From Azolla caroliniana (Eukaryota > Polypodiophyta), in assembly GCA_043228905.1 (NCBI GenBank), contig JBHGNT010000006.1, positions 9,424,001-9,488,000 of the forward strand: a stretch of 64,000 nt of DNA. The letters run 5' to 3'. A model generated the notes under the pieces. That model ran no database searches and was not told the origin of the DNA. It was given only the letters and a program-made list of their open reading frames with translations. The position numbers were made by a program, and so were the translations under genes. Shown in pieces: positions 42,401 through 51,730 of the stretch (within the stretch, counting starts at the first letter, position 1; every line of letters starts with the position of its first letter).

Positions 42401-44283
42401 ACAAAGTCAAGTACAACACTGATGGCTCGGTCAACCGGTACAAGGCTCGACTAGTGGCAAAGGGCTACGCACAGAAACACGGCATCGACTACGATGAGAC
42501 GTTTGTGCCGGTCGCGAAAATGACGACCGTCCGTGTTTTGCTCGCAGTAGCTGCGGCCAAGGGGTGGCACTTACATCAGATGGATGTAAAGAATGCGTTC
42601 CTGCAAGGTGACCTTGAGGAACAGGTGTACATGGTACAGCCCCCCGGATTTCACTCTGGAACGAACTCCTCGGCAGTATGCCGACTGAAGAAGTCCCTTT
42701 ACGGACTGAAGCAAGCCCCGCGTGCCTGGAACGCGAAAATCACGCAGCACCTGCGTCGGATGGGCTTCGTCACGTCAAAATCGAACTCTTCCCTGTTCAT
42801 CTGGAAAGGTCGACTCGGACCGGTTAGTATTTTACTGTATGTTGATGACTTGGTCATCACCGGCGCCGACCTCAGTGAAATCAACCGCGTGAAGCGCCAG
42901 CTTGTGGCATCGTTCGACATGAAGGATCTGGGAGACCTTCATTACTTCCTCGGGATCGAAGTGATCCGTACCCCCGAAGGCATATTGATCAGCCAACGTC
43001 ATTACATGCTGAGTATGCTCTTCAAGCTCGGGATGGCCGACTGTAAGTCCGTCTCGACTCCTCTGGATAGAACCATCAAGCTTCGTCCCGATACGGGAAA
43101 GGTATGCGACCCGACGAGATTCCGACAAATTGTCGGAAGCCTCATATACTTGACCATCACCCGACCCGACCTCAGTTATCCGGTCGGGGTGATCAGTCAG
43201 TTCATGGCGCGACCTACCGAGGAGCACCTTCAGTGTGTGCAACGCGTACTGCGGTATGTAAGTGGCACTAAGGACCGAGGACTGCTATATCGGACCGGTG
43301 CAGCCGCGCAGTTAGTCGGCTACACCGATGCTGATTGGGCTGGCAATGCCGCCGATCGCCGATCCACGTCTGGATACGCGTTCCCCCTCGGGAGTGCCGC
43401 GATCGCATGGAGCAGTAAGAAGCAGCCGACAGTTGCACTGTCGAGCACCGAAGCTGAGTACCGAGGAGCAGCTATCGCGACATGCGAAGCCATATGGTTG
43501 AAGCGGCTACTTAAGGACCTGCAAGAGGAGGTGTCAGATCCGACGACGATCTACTGCGACAACCTCAGCAGCATCCAACTCGCGAAAAACCCCGTTTTCC
43601 ACGCGCGGACCAAGCACATTGAGGTGCACTACCATTTCTTCCGTGAGCGTGTCCTTTCCGGTGAAGTCGAACTTCAGTATGTTCCGACGGATCGGCAGAC
43701 TGCCGACATCTTCACCAAGCCTCTTGGTCTGGACAAGTTGCGGCAATTCTCAGGTGCGCTCGGGTTGCGTCACCTTGACGTGCCGAACTTGAGGGGGAGA
43801 ATAGTCCCGAACAACCAAGCAAGGCAGCAGGAAAGGAGCAGTGACCATGACACTGAGTCGGTTGACTCGTTCGTTGACTCGGTTGAAGACGGATCGGCTG
43901 AAGAAGCCGAGGGCGACTTCGGATCGGCTGAAGAAGCCGAGGACGGACCTGCGGAGAAGTTCGGAAGCGGACAGAAGGGGAGCAGTCGAAGGAGAGAGCC
44001 GAAGCCAACCACGGATAGGGGAGATGACGCCATCGAGGGCGAGAAAACCGAAGACGAGTTGGAGACAGCCAACTCGGATGAGAGCGAAAACCGATCGGAG
44101 ATAGCTGAGTCGGTTCGGATGTTTGATTCGGACATGCTGAATCAACTGAGGCCCAAGCGGAAGAAAAGGCAGCAGAAGAAGCATCAACACCACAACAACA
44201 GAAGAGCTGATGAGGGCCACATGAGCAGACAAGCCGACCGGAAGGGTCGAAGCGCGCAGAGTCGAACAGGTCGAGGAGCGTGA
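39499..44283 (+). pseudogene. CopA-3 gag-pol polyprotein, four in-frame stops
   Basis: ATG 39499 opens one frame of 1594 codons interrupted only by TAA 40246, TAA 41008, TAG 41305 and TAG 41680. Order: gag with CCHC knuckle (residues 263-276, CWYCGKKGHRESEC); protease VESGASNHM, where the catalytic Asp is Glu (residue 341); GAG-pre-integrase; integrase with D536, D599 and E635, the last two separated by 35 residues as in DD35E enzymes. RT follows with YVDD at 1114-1117; then RNase H (DADWAGN, STEAEYRGAAIATCE, YCDNLSSIQLA); then an acidic/basic tail from residue 1431. Three of the stops match Gln codons in relatives. The TGA at 44281 ends the tail earlier than in CopA-2 and CopA-4. Confidence 0.95.
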
Positions 44284-44355
44284 GTGAGGCAAGAAGCCAG
44301 GAGGAACCGGTGCTGTGAAGATCCCGAAGAGCCTCAAGTTGAGCTTGAGGGGGAG
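43789..44355 (+). other. CopA-3 post-RNase H cassette and terminal polypurine tract
   Basis: Begins at TTGAGGGGGAGA (43789-43800). The coded tail has two tandem copies of GSAEEAE (43889-43942), whose DNA exactly repeats a U3 segment of the LTR at 44384-44404. The tail also holds KTEDELETANSDESENRSE and a basic end (LRPKRKKRQQKKHQHHNNRR). CTTGAGGGGGAG at 44344-44355 is the functional tract, bracketed by arms GTTGAGCTTG (44338-44347) and CAAGCTCAAC (44366-44375). Confidence 0.8.
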
Positions 44356-44740
44356 TGTTGAGAGACAAGCTCAACATCGGCCAGATCGGCTGAAGAAGCC
44401 GAGGACCGGATCGGCTGGGACCGATCGGTTAGGCCGAGTGCGTAAACCGGGAGGTCGTTAGGAAAGATATTCTGTGAGGAATATATTTGGGAGTTAGTGT
44501 AGGAGCTCTTAATGAGCATTGAAGTACTGTCAGTACTTCGGTCAGTCCTTCCAGGACTTGTATAAAAGTGTTCACTAAGCACGTCTTATGTACAGACTGA
44601 GCACTATTATTGAATATAGTATTTTTTGTGTTTCTCTCTGTCTCTCCCGCGTATACCGTGTAAGCCTAAGCTCTCCATTGAACCTGAGTTTCCTTCCTCT
44701 GTTCTGTCTTAATACTTGCTTCCGCATGCTACTTTCTACA
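44356..44740 (+). repeat. 3' LTR of CopA-3
   Basis: TGTTGAG...TTCTACA, 385 bp. GCTC/GAGC at 44505-44517, GAAGTACTGTCAGTACTTC at 44521-44539, AGTCC/GGACT at 44544-44558, TATAAAA at 44561-44567. Confidence 0.93.
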
Positions 44741-44745
44741 AGTTT

Positions 44746-46640
44746 TACATGTTGAAGCATTGTCATTACTCGTTCTTGAATTGTCCGGTTCATCCATTCA
44801 ATTACACCGTTCTGCATAGGGTTATAGGGAACGGATCGTTGATGTTGGATCCCTATTTCGGGTAGGTACTTCTCGAACGCTTTGGAGGTGTATTCACCTT
44901 CGTTGTCCAATCAGAAGTTCTTCATTTTATGGTTGGATTCATTTTCAACTTCGGTCATCCACCAAGCAAAAATTTCAAGCGCTTCTTCTTTGGACTTAAT
45001 CGAATAAGCCCATACTTTGCACATACAATCATCCACAAACATGTGGAAGTACTGTGCGCCACCTAGAGATCTTTTGGGCATTGCCCACAGATGTCACTGT
45101 GAATCAGCTCTAGCAGCTTTCATACTGTTTCATAGTGAATCGAGTGCGGACTTCGAGTTTGTTTCCCGTATTGACAATGCATGATTAAGTTTCGGGATGT
45201 AGTCAAGTGCCAAAAGTCTTTCGAGTCCAATTTATGACGTGTGACGGAGTCGACCATGCCACAATGTTGGTGTCGGCATTTCAACTACATTGAGTGATCC
45301 CTATTGACTTATCACTATCAGTGGTTACAAGTTGTTGTACCTCATGCCATGGCTGATATGTAGATTTCCTCTTGCAATTTTTCATGTCGATTCACTGAGT
45401 GTCATCTTGTACCCATCTTCGGCTAACTTGTTGATGGAGATATGACTCCTTTTTAGATTGGGTACGTGCCAGACTTAGTGTAGGGTGATCAGACTTCCAT
45501 TCGGTAGTTGAATGGGTATTTCGCCTGTTTCGGCAATTCAGCACTCCTGGACTGAGCTGACAATGGTCAAATAGTCCAAAAACCATTCTTTGTGGGGGGG
45601 CACATGGAAGGTGGCGTCCGAATCGAGCAACCATGTCTATGCATCTTGTGCATTAAATAGGATCTCTCCGGTCTATGAGCGCCCTCTATTGAAAGGACTT
45701 CCTTTGACAAGGATTTAGCAACGTGTATTTGGTTGTTGGTCGAAGGGCGAGTTGAGTAAGAAGAGCCTGCATTTCACTCAAATTTTTGGCCTTTCCCCTT
45801 CTTCTTGATGGACAAGTACTCAGCAACATTATGGTTGGTCTTTTTGCAATGAGTGCAATAGGCATTTGACATTCTGTTTCTTGACGTCAACCGCTATTTC
45901 ACGTTTCTACACTTCGGTTGGCTATGGTCACGACCGGTTCTCTATGTCATTCCCCCAGAGAAATGAGCTTCGACACTTTCATCGGTGGTGAGGCCCATCG
46001 AAAGCTCTTCTGACAACACCACTACAATTGCTTCATCCAGTGTCAGCTTGGTCGAGCTATTGGTGATTGTCATACAAAAGACTTCCCAACTCGTCGGGAG
46101 GCTCGAGAGGTGTAAGGGCTTTTATTTCTTCTTCGAAATTCAGGCCTTGTGAGGAGAGTTCAGTCAACAACCCACTGAAGGTGTTGATATGGGAGGTTTC
46201 TGGCTCTGTCTCCCTCATCTTCATGTTGAATAGTTGCCAAATGAAGATGAGTTTCGACAAGCTTGAATTCTTTTTGTACATTGATTGTAAGTTCTCCCAC
46301 AGGGTGAATGTTGTCATCTCTTTTGCCATGTGGAATTAGACGTTTTCTGCCAAGTGCATTCGTATGGTCGACCTCACAATTTCCTCGAGTGAGTATCATT
46401 TTGTTGCTGTCATCGCAGCCGGCTTGCTACTGTGTGGAATTGCCTCTATTTGGCGTTTGATGATCAACATGTCTTGCATCATTTCCTTTCATAAGGAAAT
46501 TTTTTTGCCATCGAACTTTCTTATTTCACAACATGTGTTGGAGGTTGATGCCATCGTTCTTATGGATGTATTGATTTGGCCTAGTCCTTTCCTTCAAGCT
46601 TCTTTTTCTTGTATAGATGCCGGTAAGTTCCAAAAATCGC
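44746..46640 (-). pseudogene. CopC gag, protease and integrase N-terminal part
   Basis: Minus strand from the PBS: gag pieces MTTFTLWENLQSMYKKNSSL and KLIFIWQLFNMKMRETEPET with DELGSLLYDNHQ (46329-46057). A degenerate knuckle YCTHCKKTNHNVAEY lies near 45870 and a protease relic WLLDSDATFHV near 45635. Integrase core pieces end with MDNEGEYTSKAFEKYLPEIG and PYNPMQNGVIEWMNRTIQER (44910-44752). Frames change several times between 45600 and 44910. It is cut at 44746 by the CopA-3 target duplication. Confidence 0.8.
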
Positions 46641-46654
46641 TTTGATACACTTGA

Positions 46655-46983
46655 TGACATATGTGGTGTCTTAGTCGAAAATGTATATGGAATTATATGT
46701 ATGGATGGATGGATGGATCTTGTTAGTAGGAACAACCAACCATGAATCAAGTAAGAGAGATGGTGTACTATTCAATCACAAAAAAAATATACACAAAGAA
46801 TAAGAGAGAGAGAGATAGTTACACAATGATAGGCAAAGAGAAAGAATGATTGCATTCAAAAACCACCGATCCTCTTTTCAAAGACTAGTTACTCTTATTT
46901 ATACTTGGAGTAACTAAGCCCTAACTCCAACGAGTGTTCACGCTAGGAATACAATGATTTGGGGTAGGACTTTTAGTCCAACA
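46655..46983 (-). repeat. 5' LTR of CopC
   Basis: 329 bp, minus strand TGTTGGACTAAAAGTCC...ATGTCA. Five bases later TGTATCAAAGC resembles a decayed Met-type PBS. A GGAT tetranucleotide run lies near 46702-46717. Confidence 0.83.
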
Positions 46984-47026
46984 ATCAAGGCTTAAAAAAA
47001 TCACAATTCAAAACAAATGTGATTTG

Positions 47027-47182
47027 TAACAATCGACAACAGTTCAGTTTGAACCGAACAAAACCGAACTGCGGAATTGCGGCTTAAGGGCTTAATAGTT
47101 TAAATGGTTTGGTATGGTTAAATGGTTTAGTTTTTAACGGTTTGAGTTTGACATTCTCAAAATGAATCGTTATGGATTGTTA
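47027..47182. mobile_element. Short MITE with TAACAATCG termini
   Basis: TAACAATCGACAACAGTTC at the left; the right end, inverted, reads TAACAATCCATAACGATTC. Flanks GTGATTTG (47019-47026) and ATGATTTG (47183-47190) match at seven of eight. Same family as 31632-31954, 156 bp. Confidence 0.72.
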
Positions 47183-47224
47183 ATGATTTGTATTGAATCT
47201 CAACGCATTTTGAGCGCTTGAAAT

Positions 47225-47612
47225 GGAGCCAACTATTTCACAAAGCTTAATCCTCGAGATGCTTATAATCTAGTTCAAATTTGTTTGGGAAATGAGTGGA
47301 AGACCATGTTTTATAGTTGATCGGAAATTTTGTATCTATAATTATACTTTATGATCTTACAAATTACGCATTAATGGCTTTCCAACATATGGCGAACAAT
47401 GTTTTTCAAGATTTCCTAGACATATTCACCATCATTGATGTGGATGACATCTTTATCTTGTCAAAGACTTTAAAGTTCTATGATGACTATAAAGATAGGG
47501 CTTCTATGCCAAACTTGAGAACTATGGCTTTGCTTCGAATTTTGGAATCCCTAGGATACATATTTAACCAGAAGGTATCTATTTGGATCCAACAAAAATG
47601 CAAACAATTCTA
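47225..47612 (+). pseudogene. Ty3/gypsy RT relic
   Basis: FTKLNPRDAYNLVQICLGNE and WKTMF (motif A region), then in a shifted frame LTNYALMAFQHMANNVFQDF, LDIFTIIDVDDIFILSKTLK (motif C, with YLDD degraded to DVDD) and ESLGYIFNQKVSIWIQQ, which aligns with the RT thumb. No other domain is attached. Confidence 0.72.
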
Positions 47613-48599
47613 AACTAGCAAACACCACCATCCATGAATAATGTCTAGTGCTCCATTGAGTTTGCAAATTTGTATAGCAAATCTATCAGGATTTACTTGA
47701 AGATTTTTGAACCGCAATTTACACAAAAGAAGCAACCACTTGCATGAACTTCAAGTGGAACCGATGTGGTCATACCGCGTGGCCAAAGGTAAAATGATTT
47801 TAAAGGGGAGGGTCCAATCACATAAAAAAATAAATGTATATACGAAAAGATATTATTAATAAGTAAAAGTGAATAACTTGGTGGTTATAAATTATCAGTG
47901 TTGCCTTTTGACGACCGTTTTGACTATTTTTGGCAAATTTAACCGTATATGAAGGTTAATTTGAAAATGAAACCGTCAATCTTGACGGGCATATATTTTA
48001 TAAAACCATAAAAATGAAGGTTTAAATTTTGTTAATACTGTCAAATTTTGCTAAGGCCAAAACAATAGTACATGTATTAGTAGTTACAAATTACAATTCA
48101 TAGGCTATAACATATAGTTTTATTCGAGAAGGGTAAATGTGTAAACATATGTTGTGTGATATGATAAAGGAGAAGAAGTGCCCACACATATGTGCAGTGT
48201 GAAAATAAACTTAGGGCTTCTTCTATTTTCAACCCATTCCTCTCTTTTGTTTGTTTGTTTGTTTCTCTCTCTCTCTCTCCACATGCTTCTACTTCTTTCT
48301 TGATTTCTCTCTCACTCTCTCCCTTGTTTTGATCAAGTTGTAATTCTTTCTTTCTTTCGCAAGTTATATAATTGATGATTGATGAAATACATCCACAACT
48401 TTGCAACTTTGCATCTCTCACACACAAGTTATAATTGATCATTGATGTCAATGCATGTCTTCAAATTTTACATGATGCAAAGGCTTGTGAAATGGAACTC
48501 TATAGGTTTGTTGACACTTTACGTTTAAATTGTGAAGGCTATACTATGCATGAAGCTTGGCATATGTTTTTGTAAAATGAAGGATTGGTAAGATAATTT

Positions 48600-48815
48600 C
48601 CCTCATTTAATGACATTATGGCACACTACTTTGGTTATTCAATCTAGCACGGTTTCATGTGCGAGAGGGTTCTCTAAGCAAAATCTCATCAAAGAGATGA
48701 AAAAAAATCCATTGAATATAGAACATTTAGATGATTTAATGTGAGTCTCATTGAATTGGCCACACATTGAAGAAATACAATGGGATTGTGTATATGAAAT
48801 TTGGAAATATGCATA
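48600..48815 (+). pseudogene. hAT transposase C-terminal dimerisation fragment
   Basis: One frame with one TGA reads STVSCARGFSKQNLIKEMKK, NPLNIEHLDDLM-stop-VSLNWP and IEEIQWDCVYEIWKYA. This is the C-terminal hAT pattern (S-x-x-C-E-R-x-F-S, then L-x-x-L-M-R, then W). A related piece just upstream (ACEMELYRFVDTLRLNCEGY) may extend it to about 48470. Confidence 0.68.
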
Positions 48816-49016
48816 GAAAAATATAATATATTGTTTAGTACGAATATTCGATGTATTTACTTTTTGAAGGGCAATTTTTTGGACAAAACGCTGTCGTGCC
48901 TTTCGACGCTGGATCGTTGCGTGAGTCGGGTGGGAACCATTGGGGTTTTGGACTAGGAGGAGGAAGAAGTTGAGATGAGTTTAGTTATAAATATGAATAA
49001 ATTATAAGAAAGAGGG

Positions 49017-49651
49017 ATAGGAACTTGTGAATCCCACAAGCATAATGTATTTTATTAATCAATATTTAGATAAGAATATGAATTTAGATTAAATGAGAAG
49101 GATATAGAAACCTCGTGAATCCCACAAGTATAGTTTATTTATTTTATTAATATTTAAAACCCTAATAATAAATTAGAATAGATTGGAAGAGAAAGATATA
49201 GAAAACATGTGAATCCCACAAGCATAGTTTATTTTATTAATCATTATTTTTGAATCCTAATGATTTTTCATCCATAAATTTCTCCTCATTACATTGTGCT
49301 CCCCATCCTTATATAATGATGAGAGAGTCTTAGCAATCCATGTTTTTTCTGTAACTATAAACTCTATGCTTTCTCTATCTATAGACTATATGCTTTCTCT
49401 AACATACTTTTTCTAACCTCATGCGTTTTTGTTTCAATTATAGTGTTCATGCACCCTAGATGTGCACGTGTAGCTTTTTTTTTATCATGCGTTTTTCTTT
49501 TAACTAAAGCTCCATGCTTTCTCTATCTATAGACTATATGCTTTCTCTAACATGCTTTTTCTAACCTCATGCGTTTTTGTTTCGATTATAGTGTTCATGC
49601 ACCCTAGATGTGCACGTGTAGCTTTTTTTTTATCATGCGTTTTTCTTTTAA
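49017..49651. repeat. Tandem repeats within the minus-strand LTR
   Basis: Three copies of about 85 bp around TGTGAATCCCACAAGCATAG (49017-49250), then two adjacent near-identical copies of about 143 bp (about 49366-49508 and 49509-49651) containing CTATAGACTATATGCTTTCT and TGCACCCTAGATGTGCACGT. Confidence 0.75.
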
Positions 49652-50385
49652 CTAAAGCTCTTTCCTAGAAAATATGCGTGAAAAAACCTTTTTATGCGGG
49701 ATATCTGCTTTTCTAACACTCATGATATGTTTGTGTAATGGTAATCCCTCAACTTATTAACATGGAGGTACAAGGTTTGAATCTTGCCCTATGCGTGTAA
49801 CATGTATTCTCATATTTTTTTCATTTTCTTCATATTGTGGTGTGCATGTGTTACCTTGTGCCACCCTTTTAGCTCACCCTTTTTAGGATTCACGTACCCA
49901 AGTTGACCCACCCTTTTAGCACACCCTTTTTAGCCAAGCCAACCCAAATGGGTTCTGTTGTATCAACTATAAATTGATTAAGAAGTAAGAAGCTAAGTAG
50001 ACTGGTTTTGATCTCTTATGTGCATTTCACATATTGGTGGAGATGCAGGGTACCAACCCCCACATCCAAGCATTTACCTCTTCTGCTTCGTAGGTAGCAT
50101 CGCCCTCACCATTGTCACCAACACTCTTGTTAGTCTCTTGTAGTAGTATCACTTCCATTAGCACCGCCTTAGTTCGCTAGTTAGGCCTCCCGACATCCAT
50201 CGCTTCCTCCATCCAGGTCTTTTTTTGCGATCGCCATATATACCTCTCTAGCACGCAAGCCCACTACACCTTCAACTTAGACACTCTCACTTTCTCACAC
50301 CACTTTTATGTCTTGCCCCGCCAACTCTTCCCCCTCACCTTAGGTTGCCCACTAACTTCTTGTTCCATGAGTTTCTCCGATCCCC

Positions 50386-50800
50386 CTCCTACACGATTGC
50401 CCTCCTGTCCCCCACCTCAGCCAAGTCCAGGTGGCCCTTAGTCCACAAGAGTGATTGATCTTTCTTTGCCAAATGATCTTTTCCTCGATCCCCCTTTGAC
50501 ACGATAGCCCACTTGTCCCCCACCTCAGCCAAGTCTAGGTGGCCCTCAGTCCACAGGAGCGATTGATCTTCGCCGCCATATGATCTTTCCTCGATCCCCC
50601 TTTGACACGATAGCCCTCTTGTCCCCCACCTCAGCCAAGTCCAAGTGGCCCTCAGTCCACAGATGCGATTGATCTTCGCCGCCATATGATCTTTCTTCGA
50701 TCCCCCTCCGACACGATAGCCCTCCTGTCCCCCACCTCAGCAAAGTCCAGGTGGCCCTCAGTCCACAGGAGTGACCGATCTCTATTCGCCGATTGATAGC
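50386..50800. repeat. 106-108-bp tandem repeat, about four copies
   Basis: CACCTCAGCCAAGTCC recurs at 50413, 50521, 50627 and 50733. Copies encode GHLDLAEVGDRRAIVS-like peptides on the minus strand, but the unit is not a multiple of three, so the frame changes each copy. Confidence 0.85.
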
Positions 50801-50809
50801 TAGTTTTCC

Positions 50810-51520
50810 GTGTTAGGAAACAGGTCCCTCCGGATGAGAAGGGAGAAGAACAGTGCTGATGAGCAAACTCGGCCGAGGTCGATAGGCCAAGGCCGAAACC
50901 GGATGAGGAGTACCCGATTATGGAGAGCCGGATAGCGCAGACCCTGTGAGAACCGGATGAGGAGTACCCGGTTATGGAGAGCTGGATAGCGCAGACCCGG
51001 TGAGAACCGGATGAGGAGTACCCGGCTACGGAGAGCCGGATGGTGTAGAACCGGTGAGAACCGGATGACGAGTGCCTGGCAAGATCCGGATGATGCAGGC
51101 CCGGTGAGGAGCGCTCTCCGGATGAAGAGACATATTCGTAAATATGTTTCTGAGAGTCCATCGTGGCTATATTTGTAAATAGCCGAAAAGTCATATTAGT
51201 ATAAATATGACTTAGGGCAAACTTTTGACTATGTTGTTGTCATTCTTGTTGGTGCAAGAAGAGAGAGCGCATAACAGTGTACAGAGAGAGAGAGAGAGAG
51301 GAAGAGGTTGTTGCCTCTGTTGTAACCGCCGCCTGTGGCGAAGGTCGTGAGCGCGAGGTCGTTGCCTCCATGAGCTCATTGTTGTAATCATTGTGATATA
51401 GTGATAGTTTGGAGTCTGTAGACTCCCGTGGTTTCTCCCTCTCAGGGTTTTCCACGTTAAACATCCTGTGTACTTTTCTCTCCTTTGTGTCGTGTCTTTC
51501 GTTTCCCGTTTTCTATGTAC
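50810..51520 (+). repeat. LTR-like segment with 54-bp tandem repeats
   Basis: Starts TGTTAGGAAACAGG. 50898-51060 has three copies of a 54-bp unit (ACCGGATGAGGAGTACCCGG). It then shows AGTATAAATATGAC near 51199, a (GA)n run at 51281-51300 and a T-rich end near 51490-51520. This resembles U3-R-U5 of a copia LTR, but I could not fix its 3' end. Confidence 0.4.
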
Positions 51521-51589
51521 GATTCTAAGCTCGGTTGTGGCCGAGCATTGCGCATAGGGAGCGTGGAGTTCCTGTCATTCCGTCACTAG

Positions 51590-51730
51590 CACCGTCCAAC
51601 TATCAAGGCCAACAGTTCCACGGGGATGTCCTCAACGTCGTTGCAACTCAACTACGTGTCCGTAGATGTTTACATCCCGCCATCTTCACCGAACGCCTCA
51701 ACAAGACCCTCAAACACGAGATGGCTGCAT
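51590..51730 (+). pseudogene. Possible gypsy integrase core relic
   Basis: NYQGQQFHGDVLNVVATQLR followed by TERLNKTLKHEMAA resembles the stretch from the second catalytic Asp (here Asn) to the catalytic Glu of gypsy integrase. It suggests the small LTR element derives from gypsy. Short and frame-shifted. Confidence 0.42.

Larger units (their letters stand above)
39042..44740 (+). mobile_element. CopA-3: nearly complete Ty1/copia element
   Basis: Two 385-bp LTRs (about eight differences by eye), Met-type PBS, one polyprotein frame and a polypurine tract. The direct repeat AGTTT (39037-39041, 44741-44745) is a perfect 5-bp target duplication. It interrupts CopC integrase. Best preserved element of the window, and the reference for the other CopA copies. 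Confidence 0.95.
32481..46983 (-). mobile_element. CopC: minus-strand Ty1/copia element holding CopA-2 and CopA-3
   Basis: Matching LTRs at 46655-46983 (5') and 32481-32807 (3') bound minus-strand gag, protease, integrase, RT and RNase H pieces. Integrase is split by CopA-3 (39042-44740) and the integrase-RT linker by CopA-2 (34132-38607). The RT part before the catalytic motif is missing at the CopA-2 junction. Flanks AATAA and ATCAA are not a clean duplication. All coding parts are decayed. Confidence 0.85.

Noticed and set aside
39499-44283. In-frame stops as sites of U-to-C RNA editing (as in fern and hornwort organelles)
   Set aside because: Such editing is known only in organelles; nuclear C to T decay of a silenced element explains the TAA/TAG codons more simply.
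48098-48451. 117-codon minus-strand ORF
   Set aside because: Composition reflects (GA)n/(CT)n and TTTG repeats; no recognisable domain.
50386-51060. Regularly spaced repeats resembling a CRISPR array
   Set aside because: Units are contiguous tandem repeats without unique spacers, lie in a plant retroelement, and no cas genes exist.
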